Source of the DNA: Prochilodus magdalenae
Taxonomy: Eukaryota > Chordata > Actinopteri > Characiformes > Prochilodontidae
Direction: 5' to 3'
NCBI GenBank assembly: GCA_024036415.1
Contig: JAMWET010006593.1
Coordinates: 617,001-681,000 of the forward strand
DNA length: 64,000 nucleotides
Shown in pieces: positions 33,627 through 44,830 of this stretch. The position numbers and the translations under genes are program-made. A model generated the notes under the pieces. The model made no database searches. It was not told the DNA's origin and saw nothing but the letters and a program-made list of their open reading frames with translations. Numbering within the stretch: the first letter of the stretch is position 1; each line of letters begins with the position of its first letter.

Positions 33627-33812
33627 GTGTGTGTGTGTGTGTGTGTGTGTTGTCTCACTGACCTTTACCGTAAGCATCCAGATTTCAAGTAATCTTGGGT
33701 CTCAAACCTCTCTTTGTTTTTATCAGTACCATAATCATAGGCTCTTATCACACACATACAGGGACACACACAGACCTGTACACTCACACACACACACTCA
33801 CACACACACATT
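33627..33812. repeat. (TG)n and (CA)n microsatellites
   Basis: (TG)n at 33627-33651 and interrupted (CA)n at 33753-33812, in opposite orientation 100 bp apart. Confidence 0.93.
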
Positions 33813-35035
33813 CACACTGCAATCTGGTTTCCATTCAGTTTTGACAAATTTTATGCCTATTTACAAAATTTGGGTGGAAGAAAAAGGCCAATAAAATGTT
33901 CTTTCCATATATAGTTATGCAAAGAAACTATGAAGTAGTAGATGAAGTAGGCTACCATGATTAGGGGCTGCATGGAAGTGAGCAAGATGGAGAGATTTAA
34001 ATCTACTTTTATTGAAAGTGAACTTTTACTACTTAGAATGATCTTTACAGCCTTTTGTTATACCTGTGGTTTGTGTAATTTAGAGATGCCGGAAAGGACG
34101 AGCATGAGAACGAGGACCGAAATCTCGGTGCTATCCTGACAACGTCCACCGTCCATTTGAGAAACGAAAACGCACCAGATAATTCTGGGAGCACACTGGG
34201 CACAGTTGCCTTAATCTGTTCCTAAATAAGAGTGATTATTTTTTTCCTGTAACAAAGCAATGTGACACAGTTCAGATTACTGTAATCACTTTGTCTTTGC
34301 TCATATGTCTCCACTCAAGCAATATTATTTATACACAATGCATTTAAAATCTGTATATAGATGATCCATGCTGGTTCCTATACGTACTTTGTGCATATGT
34401 CTGCATTAGCTGACTGCATGATGTTGATCATGGATATGACAAGCAAACTCGCCAAATAGTCTGTCAAGGCATCTAATCATGCTAACATGAACCCTAAAGG
34501 GTAAAAATCTCCATGGTAAAGAAGAAAGAGTATACACCTCATACACATTCAGACACAGCCATGTGTGTTTTACAGTTGATTCGTTAGCATTAGCAGAATT
34601 GTGTGCTTTTTGGAGAGCTACCTAGCAGTAAAATGATGAGTACTCATTTTCCAGGAAGTAATCTCATTACATTTTGAGAGAAGTAATTAGTAATTTGCAC
34701 TTTTATTTTTGAGTATCTATCCTAACACTGCTTAGGAGTGTTGTTTTGAGTCTATAGACTCAGTTTATGGGTCTCTACTATCACAGTTTCTCTTTGTGTG
34801 AGTGAGCAGGCCTGTGTGCGTATATATATTATTGATACAGCACATATTCATTTAGCGAGTTTGGCTAGCAAGTGAGCAATGTGGAGAGGTTTTGGTTTCT
34901 GCCCAGAGGCACTTTAGAGCAAAGCGGACAGCGAAAGTGAGAGGCAGAGACACATATGCCTCTGCCGGTGTTTGTCTGACCCCACTTTGACGCTTGCTCT
35001 AGTCTAAACGTGGGTGTTATCTAGGCCAACAGGGG
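33813..35035. other. No gene seen
   Basis: AT-leaning unique sequence; a small TATATA word at 34821-34830. Nothing supported. Confidence 0.5.
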
Positions 35036-35248
35036 TTGTTTTGCTATGTGATTTTATTCAGTTGTCAAAATAAATGTGGCAAAGGTCTGCTACAGAGTCC
35101 CTCACGCATACATAGAAGCCCCTCTATTGGAACTCTTTCAGTGTCCAATACCCTCAGTACACCTCTCCTAAGGACTCCTAAGGCCCTTGCTGTAAGACCA
35201 AAGCTTTTACAACTTGGAACACCTATATTCGCCTTTAAGCGGCCATAA
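35036..35248 (+). CDS. Short S/P/L-rich open frame, unknown (weak)
   Basis: This 70-codon frame is unusual here in looking protein-like without being a microsatellite reading. Its second half carries SPSRIHRSPSIGTLSVSN and then a stretch rich in T, P, L, R and K that ends FAFKRP before a TAA. A TTTTATTCAG at about 35051-35060 could be a splice acceptor, with the frame continuing after it. Residues 1-10 are hydrophobic. I recognise no family. It may be a small terminal exon, a coding remnant of a mobile element, or chance. No neighbour gives context. Confidence 0.15.
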   Translation: MFCYVILFSCQNKCGKGLLQSPSRIHRSPSIGTLSVSNTLSTPLLRTPKALAVRPKLLQLGTPIFAFKRP

Positions 35249-35524
35249 AACTTCATATGGCAGTTCTTATACAAGACAAAAACTTGAAAGAGCAGTTTTT
35301 TACTTTTCATTTCTTGGCACAGGATCTAATCAAAGACAATATCTCGCCCTCGCCTGAAAGCTCATTAAAGCAGTGAGTTGGAAAATTGCGGTTTTATTGT
35401 TCTGTATGTATACTAATAACCTACAATATGTCATCAGTAACTTCTCTGGTCACTTTAAACTATGGGCACTTTTAGACTTATACTGTCAAGCAAGGACATC
35501 AGTTAGTTGGTGGGGCATATTATA
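35249..35524. other. No feature seen
   Basis: Ordinary AT-leaning sequence. Confidence 0.4.
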
Positions 35525-35550
35525 CAATAATAATAATAATAATAATAATA
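35525..35550 (+). repeat. (AAT)n trinucleotide microsatellite
   Basis: About nine ATA/AAT units. Confidence 0.96.
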
Positions 35551-35612
35551 GCACATTTACAATAAGAATTAAACTGTATTAAACTGTCTCACATTGCGTG
35601 CTGAGGTATTCG

Positions 35613-35763
35613 ATTTATGTGTATGTACGTGTGTTTATGTGGGTTATGTGATAGGAGTGACTAACGCATTTGTTGGGCTTATAGTGACCTGTGGCCGCCT
35701 TTACATTACTCTAAAAAGCAGTGTAAGCAATCAGGTCGATACTGAGATAGAGACAACATGCAG
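35613..35763 (+). repeat. Local duplication, copy 1
   Basis: It shares with 36361-36520 a TG-rich lead, then CATTTGTTGGGC, then TTACTCTAAAAAGCA, then the identical run GTAAGCAATCAGGTCGATAC. Identity looks near 85% by eye over about 135 bp. It has no coding frame and is not a recognised family; it could be a local segmental duplication or two copies of a short repeat. Confidence 0.8.
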
Positions 35764-36198
35764 TTGTTACAGCCTGATATATGTAACAGCCTTTGTTGTT
35801 ATTGAAATAATTAATTAATAATGACAAATAATAGATAATTTATCCACCGTAGTAAAAATGTGCTTATCTTTTTCTTACAAACCATTCAACCTTGTTCCAT
35901 AAGAAACCACACAAATAAACATACATCTGACCAATCTAGGCTTTAAGTGGACGGCAGAGCATCTCAGCTTTTTTGGAGCAAGGGCAGTAAGGTATGTTTG
36001 GGCTTTACAAGCTGCTCAGCTCTCCATGCTGAGGTATCAGATTTAAGCTGCTATAAGCTAATATTTTATGAGGGTAAAGTCCCTCTTCCCCTTCACAGCT
36101 CTGTAGTAAAGTGACTGGGGATTTACTGGTGATTGGCTTCTGTGGCAGTGATGCCAGGACTTCAGCTTCTCCTCCGCTGGGCTTTGACTCCTGTGGCC
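35764..36198. other. No gene seen
   Basis: AT-rich, then mixed sequence. TGCTGAGGTATCAGATTTA at about 36028-36046 echoes TGCTGAGGTATTCGATTTA just before copy 1 (35599-35617). Confidence 0.45.
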
Positions 36199-36350
36199 TA
36201 TACACACACATATATATATATATATATTTATTTGTGAATACTGAACACATGGACACTTCAGCTAGCCGCAGTAGTGCCGTGCTTGTGTGTTGTAGTGCAT
36301 GATGAATCAATCATTCCTGTTATATATATATATATATAGATTATATATAG
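36199..36350. repeat. (CA)n(TA)n and (TA)n microsatellites
   Basis: CA passing into TA at 36199-36229, and a second TA run at about 36320-36348. Confidence 0.93.
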
Positions 36351-36360
36351 ATTTTATAAG

Positions 36361-36520
36361 ATGTATATGTGTTTGTGTGTGTGTCTGTGTGTGTTTGTGT
36401 GGGTTAGACGTAAGAGCAACTAATGCATTTGTTGGGCAATGTGAATTGTGGCAGCCTTTATATTACTCTAAAAAGCACTGTAAGCAATCAGGTCGATACT
36501 GAGATAGAGATGACATGCAG
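36361..36520 (+). repeat. Local duplication, copy 2
   Basis: Partner of 35613-35763 in the same orientation, offset about 757 bp. Its TG-rich lead has expanded into a TG microsatellite at 36368-36400. Confidence 0.8.
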
Positions 36521-37399
36521 TAATAACATGGAAGAAAACAAATCCTTATGGTATAGGGTATCACTGGCTTGTGTATGTGAGAGGGAGAGAGAGTGAGAGA
36601 GATCTGAGAGCAAGTAGTATCCAGCCACAGGAAACTTTCTAACAAGGCTCCTCTGACAATTCATGGAGACGGAGGCTGTCCTGTGTGTTTAAGAAGGGGG
36701 TAAATCTGTCATTTCACCCTCCTTGCGCAGCAGCTGGAAAAAATTAGCCTGTCTCTCCAAACTCAGCAGATAACCCGTCTGCAAGACCACCTCCACCTTC
36801 CCCCACCATTCACAACATACAAGCTGAAGTCACAGTCCTTAGTGAGGACAAACCGGAGCTCCTCACTTTCACCATTTGACACCATTTCACTTGAGGTGGT
36901 GAGAAATGAGATGGGTTCTCTGTTCATAGACATAACTGTGAAGGCAGTGATCATTAGCCTATGGTGTGACTTCGCAAGTGCTAATTCACCTTGAAGGATG
37001 TCACAGTCAAAGCAGAGTATGTGAGTTAAGGTTTTTTGTGCTCATGACCTTCAGATACGTTTCAGAGGAAAATCTGAAGCTGTCAGCCAGAGAGAGTCCC
37101 AATCAGCTTCTATGCAAGAATGTAGGCACCTTAAAACAGGAGAGATGTATTGTTAGTTTGATGGATTGTTGTATTGCTAATGCTAACGATGGTCGTATAT
37201 GTTTCAGGGGAAGTCTAGAATCATCATTAAGAGAGGTGCAAGGAGAAATGGAGAAAGAGAACAAAGCAGAATAAAGGAATTGGAGGCTGGCTATCTTCGA
37301 CAGGCTTGCCAAGGCCCGTTGAGCCCTAAAGTTGTAGTTTTGACATGCTCTGAGTCCCTAGTCATGGAGATAGACAGCATTTTTCATCCTGTCTGACAG
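36521..37399. other. No gene seen
   Basis: A GA patch at 36580-36603. From about 36722 to 36990 the plus strand is open for about 90 codons without a start ATG (reading LAQQLEKISLSLQTQQ early on). I do not recognise it and consider it probably chance or a mobile-element remnant. Confidence 0.35.
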
Positions 37400-37930
37400 T
37401 TATCTTCCTCTCGGAATTACCCTCCTAATATATCCCCTTTCATCGGCCAGGAGAGAGCTCCAACAGAGAGAGCGAGGAGAGAGAGAGAGAGGGAGGGTGA
37501 GGGTCTCTGTTTTGTCTCATGGATAAAAAGGTGGGTTTCTGGCAGCAGCCGAGGCCACACTCGAGCTAGGAGGGACACAATGTCCCCTCTGTCTCCCACA
37601 GAAAGGAGCTCCTGACAGGAATCAGCTTTCAATTAGCTCTGGCCCCCCCATCCATTCTAACCTCCCTCTCACCGGAGGCCCGGCCTGTGGCCCCTTGCAG
37701 CTTAGCTGAGCGGCCCGAGCCCCCAGATCCACCGCTAGATTATAGGCAACCTTGTGACAACCAAATTGTACCTTATTTATAGGTAATGGCGTCTCCAGCC
37801 GCCACATGCCTGATCCTACACTCCTCGTCACCATGGAGAGAGGCACAAAGGCGGAGGGCTGCATGTTAGGATGTGAAATCGTCACAATTACAGTCAGGCC
37901 CGCCGATGAGTGGTGAACGCCTCGTTCCAC
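37400..37930. promoter_or_regulatory. Candidate conserved regulatory element with GA patch
   Basis: A GA tract at 37464-37496 is followed by about 430 bp of GC-rich, complex sequence retaining CpG. It holds CAATTAG (37629-37635) and the TATTTATAGGTAATGG region near 37772-37787. A 102-codon minus-strand frame (37622-37930) shows no family resemblance. Regulatory role inferred. Confidence 0.3.
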
Positions 37931-38939
37931 TCTCCTTAACCTGTGATTACTATTGCTATATATAAGTTCAGTTTTTTTGCACCGAAAGTACTTCTTTTTT
38001 TCAGTTGAGTAACTTTGAGATTACAGTCCGTACGTGACAACTTGTTTGGGTCAAAGGGTCAAGAAGGAGCAATTTTGCAGACAGATTAAAATCAGAGAGA
38101 CACTGAGGTAGTTGACACTGATGTGAAAGGTTGTGCTCTCACGAAGTAGAAATGGATGCAGGTTAATAGCAAAAGATAAGCACTGGTCACTTTTGACACC
38201 TATAATAGATTTTATAAAACCAGCTCTGCTAGTAGGATATTACCCTTTTCCAGCTTTCTGTCTTAAGTACCTAAACGAGTTTTTCTACTTGCCATACATT
38301 CATGTAAAGATTTGTCTCAATCTGGCCGGGACTGGACGCTGTTTTTCTGAATGTCTGGTGAATGGCTTAGGGGTTCTGATCAGGTGTGCCATGCCACATT
38401 CATTGTCTCTGGTCAGTAAGTATGGGAACAGAAGGCCAGAGGGGTGGAAGGTAGGGGGGTGGAGGATTTGAGTGAAAGGGCCGTCTCTCCTCGGCATAGC
38501 TCAGACAGTGATTGCCTATGTGGGGATGGATGAGAATGCACGAGCCAGAACAACAGGCATTGTGTGGGGCTCGGAGAGCCCGTAGGAGCAGGTGTTGTCC
38601 ACTGGGACCCAGGCTTTGGCATCAGAATAGAATCAGGATATGAATATGGGGATATTGTGCCCTCTCGAGCACCTGCAGACCCTGCGGACAAAAGGCCACG
38701 GAGGGGGGAGGAAAAAAAGAACAGGAAAGGCAATCCCACTTTAGCGGATACGTTCCGACGTACATCCTCTCTATATGGAGTAGAGAGAAGAGCCTCCTTC
38801 CCTTTCTCAGAACTTCTCCCTAATGCCTTGTTCTGGGTATCAGTTCTTTTTCTGTTTCTCTTCCACACACATTCATGCATCCCTCAAACTGGTGTGATTA
38901 CTGTTCTGTTGACTGGCCAGTGTCAGTAAGAACCCTTTA
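37931..38939. other. No gene seen
   Basis: Mixed sequence. Frames on both strands at 38413-38929 overlap and have no recognisable domain. Confidence 0.42.
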
Positions 38940-39046
38940 CAGCAGGGGATAGTCCCGGTCCTGGGGTTCCCCAGTTCTGCATATTTTGGCACCTCCCTTG
39001 CTTTGACACTCCTGATCCCTCTAATCAGATATTTAACAAACCTTTC
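38940..39046 (+). repeat. Fish interspersed repeat (GGTCCTGGGG-CCCCAGTTCTGCA type)
   Basis: The order GTCCCGGTCCTGGGGTTCCC, CAGTTCTGCATATTTTGG, TTGACACTCCTGATCC, CTAATCAG..ATTTAACAA matches a common fish non-coding repeat by its characteristic words. It is diverged and truncated, with no internal coding. Confidence 0.58.
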
Positions 39047-40189
39047 CTCAGCTGAAGGGTAAAAGATGCAGGGCCAGAGGTACCCATGGTCCAAAAATAA
39101 GAACATTCATCTGCAGGGTCAAAGTGAAAGCTACTGTATATGTGATATAGACTCTGGTAGGCATCTCTTAAATGAGGGGCCATGGTCGGGGATCCAGGCC
39201 CCTTTAAGAGCTTAGCGATTCCCTCCTGCCTGCCCTGCCCATGATCCCTATCGGTGGGGTGACGATGTAAGAGTCCTGCAGACAGAACCAGATTGAATTC
39301 TGAGCCAGGCAGGATGAGTGATATCTGCCTAACGCTCCTGGCCACCCACTCAGACTGCGGCCCTCTCCGCTACCCCATTCCATTGCCTCACTCAGAGAAA
39401 TGACTGCCCCAAAGCTACATGATACCGCTTCAGTTAGCAGCACAGACCTGTACGACATTTTGTAGCTTCCTGCTGAAATGAGGTTCCGGGTAAACCCGCT
39501 CAAACTACACCAGTTTTGTACTTCTCCATTGAACTGTACCTGGTATCAGTGCTAGGTCAGTGCTAGATGTACTATTGAGAACTTTCTGAAATTACCCGAG
39601 TGCAGATAGATGATAGTGTAGTATGCAACCCTGCAACCCCTGCTCTGCCCTGCGTTATTCAGTGCAATGTTCAAATGTTCGTGGTGCATTTGTAAGCCTC
39701 ATAGTATTGGCTTGCTGCTGGTCGCATAGCATGCTGATAATGTCCACAAACAGCTGCTGCTCTACTTGCAGCTGTATGCACTGTATTAGCACTGTATGGT
39801 ACACCTGTATATGTATGTTACATCTGTATATATATGTTAGAGTTATATTAGGTGTAGTACTGTATTAGTGTAATTAATGTAATGTAATAATGTAATTACA
39901 TAATTAATGACTTGTTTATGTAGTAAATTACATTCCAATGACATTCTGTATTGATAAGTTTAAGTCTGCGTTTTTCTAAATGGAAGACATCCACGCATTT
40001 TAACCAAATTCAAATCACCATCGTAATTAAAATGTTGTATTGATTGAAAATTTGTAAACTTGAAATTTGGTATCACTGATGATAACCACAAACTGTAAAG
40101 ATTAGCCTTTTATATGCATTATCATTTAACTCAGCAATAAGTGACTTTTCTGAGTTTGTTTACTGAGATAGAGCTAAGCAGCTTCACAG
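39047..40189. other. No gene seen; AT-rich 39780-40180
   Basis: Mixed then AT-rich sequence. 39840-39930 has clustered TAATGTAAT/TAATTA words of low complexity. Confidence 0.45.
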
Positions 40190-40860
40190 TTAGCGGTGGT
40201 GTTTAGCCCCTGCGTTATCAGCCATGTCAGGACAGTGCTGCAGTAAACACGGCATCCCCCAAGGGGTCCGGCCCTGCGGTTTGATCAGTGATCCCGCTCC
40301 TTAGAAGCGGCAGAGTGCCGTGCCCCTGTGCCCGCCGCCAGTCCCGGGAGACGGGGGACGCCGGCCTCCTGGCTATCAAGCATGGAGCGCAGCAACCGCA
40401 CTGGAGGGGAGGGGGGTCAGGAAGATAAGGGCGCAGGGGGTTTTGTAAAGGGAAGCTTGACTTTCAGAGCACAGGAAGAGGGGATGAATAACCTAGAGAA
40501 AAGGAGGAGGAGGGTGGCTGAAACTCCACACCTCCGCCGCATCTGATAACAGAGCCCGCATTAAAGTTAGCGTAAAAGAGAAGGTTAGCGGTAAAATGTC
40601 AATAACGGCCATGAGAGAGAAAACGAAGAGAAGGGCCGAGCGAGAGGGGTCAGAATCAGCCCTGTTTCTGACACCCAGGTTTGACGTCTGATGTATTCTG
40701 TGTGAGCTTGGCAGCGTGAGCGGGCGATTCACTCTTCATTGGCATATTGATTGGTTATGACAAATGAACTGGAGGAAAACTCTAGATGCTCGTCAATAGC
40801 ATCGATTACACTCCCTGTAGGAGCAGATCGATGCATCGGACCTGTCTGCGGTCATTACTG
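40190..40860. promoter_or_regulatory. CpG-rich candidate regulatory element
   Basis: The most CpG-dense stretch so far (about 40255-40400, with CCCGCCGCCAGTCCCGGGAG). A purine-rich part with TCACACCTCC-like sites follows, then an AT-rich right flank (GGCATATTGATTGGTTATG at 40741-40759) and the palindrome CGATGCATCG (40829-40838). A CpG-island-like promoter or an enhancer are both possible. No ORF of note starts here. Confidence 0.33.
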
Positions 40861-41329
40861 TTTGTTTTAGAAGGTTTTCACTAAGAGGCCTGCACTGGCA
40901 GGACCTGAAGAATGTTAGTCTAGTGCCTCCACTGGCTGATGAAGGAAAAACACAGTTCCTAATTTGGTCAAGGAGGCATTCTTGAGAATGTTTCAGTTCT
41001 GTTTTTAAACAAGCTTATACATATTTGTATATCTCAACAAAATGTAGCACATGTATTATAAATGTATTAGTCGGTGTGGCTGGATGAAGTATAGCTGTGA
41101 CTGTATTAAATGCTGGAGTTTGTCATTACTGCATTTGTCTTAATCAAAATTATATTATGAGATATACATCCATATTTTAAGTTAGCTGTTGAGCCCAGAG
41201 AGTCCAGAGAACCCAGCTGGACACACACTCCATCCAAGTGAGAAGAAAAGAACTGCAACAAAAAGGAAAAGTTCATCTCCATCTGTGGAGCATTACCACG
41301 CTAAGACACTTTGATGACAGGTATTTACT
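40861..41329. other. No gene seen
   Basis: AT-leaning unique sequence. Confidence 0.45.
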
Positions 41330-41690
41330 GACACCAGGGCCGAGAGGTGGGTCCAGCCGAATTATTTTACAGATTCCACAGTAAAACGGTCAGCTTGAAA
41401 AGATGAGATTCACCACAGGAGACAATGGCCGACCACTGCGATCTGATTACGCCTTTCCCCCTTCACGTGTAAGCTGAGAGGGCCAGGAAGTGCCCCCGGG
41501 AGCAGAACACGAGGCCTGGAAACATTTGGCTATCGAGATGAGGCTCGTAAAGTTATCTCCTCGCCACACGCGCTCACACTGTGCACAGACACGCTATAAG
41601 CAGTCTACGGCTGCGAGCTTTATAGGAATACACAAGGCTGGGAGTTGCCTATTGATCAATATGGATCGTTTGAGGGTGTAAATTGTATTG
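41330..41690. promoter_or_regulatory. Candidate conserved regulatory element
   Basis: Complex, CpG-retaining sequence with GAATTATTTTAC, GATCTGATTACG and TATTGATCAATATGG (41650-41664) words. Inference only. Confidence 0.27.
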
Positions 41691-42739
41691 ACAGTTTGCA
41701 TAAATGTTACTACCAGAGTGAATTAATGAATGAGATCATGGATCTGGCCTTTTAATATCGAATCTATTTAGAAATATTGATTACTTATTGATCAGTTTAC
41801 TTTTAGCTTGTTGCGGTCTACACAATGTGGAGCAAGGCTCCTCTACATGATGAAGTGTGTGAAAGGGAAAACGAGCGTGTGCTCCCATTGAGGCGTTCTC
41901 AGGTGTTTATCACACACTTCTGTTTTCCATCTCTCGCTGCCAGTGCCTTTATTCTGCCGAGGTTTTCCTCCAGTAGCCGTTCCTGATTGTGTTTACGCTT
42001 GGCTCCTGGTGCTCAGAGCCCAACGCAGCCTCTTGATTATTTGATCTGCGCCTGCTCTTCTGTTGCATGGCTACACACCGACCGACCGAACGTCTGTCAG
42101 CGAGGCTCGCACATTCAATCTATCAGATACATACTGCCAGTGAAAGGCAGTTCGATCCAGACTAAAAGCAACCGTAGGATTTGATTGTGTTTTGCCGAGT
42201 TGCAATAGACTTCCAACTGAAGGTTGCAAGGCCTAATAAACTACCACTGAGTTAGATTGCCTTGTGGGTACCTAAACACTCTCGGCTTATTGCCACATTG
42301 TCAGGTCATTAGCGATACTTGACAAGAATCACATTTATGCAGTTTTCCTTTTAGCTTAAATGCAGTCCATGAATGATGAATTATCTTCTCACATAGACAT
42401 GGTTATGTAGTTTATGACCCTGTGGTTCACTATTCACTATTAACTGTTTAAGGCGCCAGTATCAAGTTAATATGTTGACTTTACTGTCCAGTACTGTACC
42501 TGTTAACTCTGTCAGCATATTAGCTGATCTGAAGAGGTGGCCTCTGTCAGTCAACACGAAAACAGTCCTTTGTGTTTACCACTGTCTCCAAAACAGGTAA
42601 GCCTACAATACTGATAGTCCATAGCCTTCATTATAGATCCAGGGTTATAACATTAAACTCTGGAAACCAAACATGTCTTGGCTGACTACATTTGGAGTAA
42701 CGGGGAATATATTGTACATATGATCTATTTCTAAACTAC
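41691..42739. other. No gene seen
   Basis: Mixed sequence; 41930-42180 is CpG-retaining and may be regulatory. No coding frame recognised. Confidence 0.42.
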
Positions 42740-43300
42740 TGCTTTGAAACAGGCCGTTGTGCGCAGCAGGGAGAGGGAAGAACGAGAGCGGCTCGAGTGC
42801 GCGTTTGAAGGCGGCGGAATAAAAAGTGGCGGTTGATGCCACACACAGTGGCTCAGCATCTGAGCCATTCAGCCCATAGAAATGCTATCTGATGAGGCCT
42901 GTGTGTGTGTGTGTTTTGGCGGGTGTGTGCGTGACGTAGGCCCGTCTTCATTCAGGCGGCGCTCGAATGGCCGGCTCAGAGGAGGCGCTGGGGCCAGCGG
43001 GTCAGTGCCTATCTTCCCCCTCAGCCCAGATCGCTTTCAGGACAGAGCGGGGACAAGCCGGAGTGAATTTCAATCACCCAACACTGCCTATTGTACACTA
43101 GCGCTTGGCAAGGACCTCCAGATATACCCTCTGCCTAGAAAGCGGGTGGGGGGGAGGGACTCGTCCGGGTACTCTACACCAGACCACCACGATCAGAGCG
43201 GCTAAGCCGACCGTTTTGAGACGCGCAAGATCAAAAATGTCCCAGACAAAACAGTCATTCTGTTCTCTCCCTTTTCTATCCTCTTCTGCTTTTTTCCCCT
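42740..43300. promoter_or_regulatory. CpG-rich candidate regulatory element
   Basis: CpG-rich with GAAGGCGGCGGAATAAAA (42808-42825), the perfect 8-bp inverted repeat TGGCTCAG-CAT-CTGAGCCA at 42849-42867, and a TG run at 42898-42914. GGCGGCGCTCGAATGGCC follows at about 42955. A stretch of mostly GC-rich unique sequence runs to 43210. Overlapping short frames have no family resemblance. Confidence 0.33.
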
Positions 43301-44219
43301 CCCTATCCATCTCTTAATCCGGTGTGTGAAGTGACTGATCAGGTTAATGTTTGTAAGGTTATGCTGTTACTGACCACTTCACCCCCCAAGCGGGGGTTTT
43401 TGAGGAACCTGCATTGAGTGCGCATGATGAGCCTCAGCTTTTCTTGAAGGCCTCGAACATGGGACTCGTCCTCGGGTTTTGTTAGGAATGACCACTTAAT
43501 GAATAATCGTTGTAACGGCAGCATAGAATATTTGACAAGTACACTGAGGACTCAGTACAGTGGTATGTATCAAAGTGGTATGTATAACAAGACATGTTGG
43601 CCTTGGCACTGAACTTGTTAATAGTTGGCTGCCTTCAGATAGATTGCTTTGTCTTGCAAGTCCTTGTCTTGTACATTTTCCATGGACAACCCTTTATTTA
43701 GCATCCCTTGCAGAAACAAGAACTTCACAGCTGTAACATCTGTTTCTACATCAGATTAAGGCCGTTTCCTCTGCCAAAAAACACCTTTTCTGGTTTACTG
43801 ATTTACCTGTATTTCGTCATATGATACTGCCAGTAAGACTGTCAAACCCCAACTGGTGTTAAACAAACAAACAAGTAAGTAAGTAAACTGCTTCGGCCTT
43901 AAATGGACACAAATGAGAGCGTCTGTGTGTTTTTGTGCTTAACTATAGATTGAAAATCTGTCCCTTCTTGTTTTCCCTCTGTAAAGATTTTAGCCTGGAG
44001 ATGAATTGAGGAAGCATGCATCCTTACCAGCACTCATGGGGATCAGGAAGAAAAAATAAATAAACAAATAAAGTATCACGAACGGTTCAGACCTCTCAGT
44101 CCACCTGCGAAATGAAGCCTTTTCATGGATCAACAAATCCATCAGCATCTTTTTCTTTTCCTCTGAGCAGAAATCTGAGCAATTATTTTTGACGTGTAAC
44201 ATCAATAATCTCATTTATT
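43301..44219. other. No gene seen
   Basis: Unique sequence with short (AAAC)n/(AAGT)n words at 43861-43886 and (AAAT)-like words at 44049-44072. Confidence 0.45.
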
Positions 44220-44830
44220 TTCTTTCTCCTGCCCCCCTCCGCCTCGGCGGCTCCTAGAGTGGCGACCGCTCGCCTTTCCATTCTCTTGTCTGTGTCTGGG
44301 GGGAAATGTGAGATAGAGCAACTCGATAAAACCAATTTTTTGCACCATCGATCCTACAATTGTTTTATTCCTCTACGCGTGTTTTCTCTCTCACTTGCTT
44401 TCTCTCTCTTTCTTCTCGTCCTCGCCCTCTCTCTTATGGAAATGTTATTGATGGTGGCATGGTGTTAAATTATTAAGTAAATGTTAGCAGATGCTGGGGA
44501 TGTGTGAGCGCGCGGTGGCGGTTTAATCTGTGTGTGTGTGAGAGAGAGTGTGCGTGTGTAAACATGCTAAGGTCGCGTGTGTGTTTTGTAAAGAGCAGCG
44601 GGGATACACGGTTCCATCGCGGCTCCTGAGATGAATAGCCAGAGGAGAGCGGCACGCTGAAACAGACACTAATGGATAAGACTCTATTAGGCCGCTGACT
44701 TGGCGTGCTGCCATCGGACAGTTTCTAGAGGCTTCCCCCTGTGCTGGGATTTTAACCTGGCAGGGAAGAGTCCCTTTCTCTCCAGCTATACTGTGAGGAT
44801 CGATCCTGCAACATCCATCTAGTGGATCAG
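44220..44830. promoter_or_regulatory. Candidate conserved regulatory element
   Basis: CpG-retaining 44235-44360 with TCGATAAAACC (Cdx/Hox-type) and CCATCGATCC, a CT patch 44385-44440, then TTAAATTATTAAG (44464-44476), short TG/GA runs (44529-44550) and the palindrome AGGATCGATCCT (44796-44807). Function inferred. Confidence 0.3.

Noticed and set aside
36722..36990. Open plus-strand stretch without ATG, gag-like at first sight
   Set aside because: No recognisable motif, no terminal repeats nearby, and the opposite strand is also open; too weak to call.
44796..44807. Palindrome AGGATCGATCCT as an operator-like site
   Set aside because: A 12-bp palindrome is expected by chance in 64 kb and nothing nearby supports a function.
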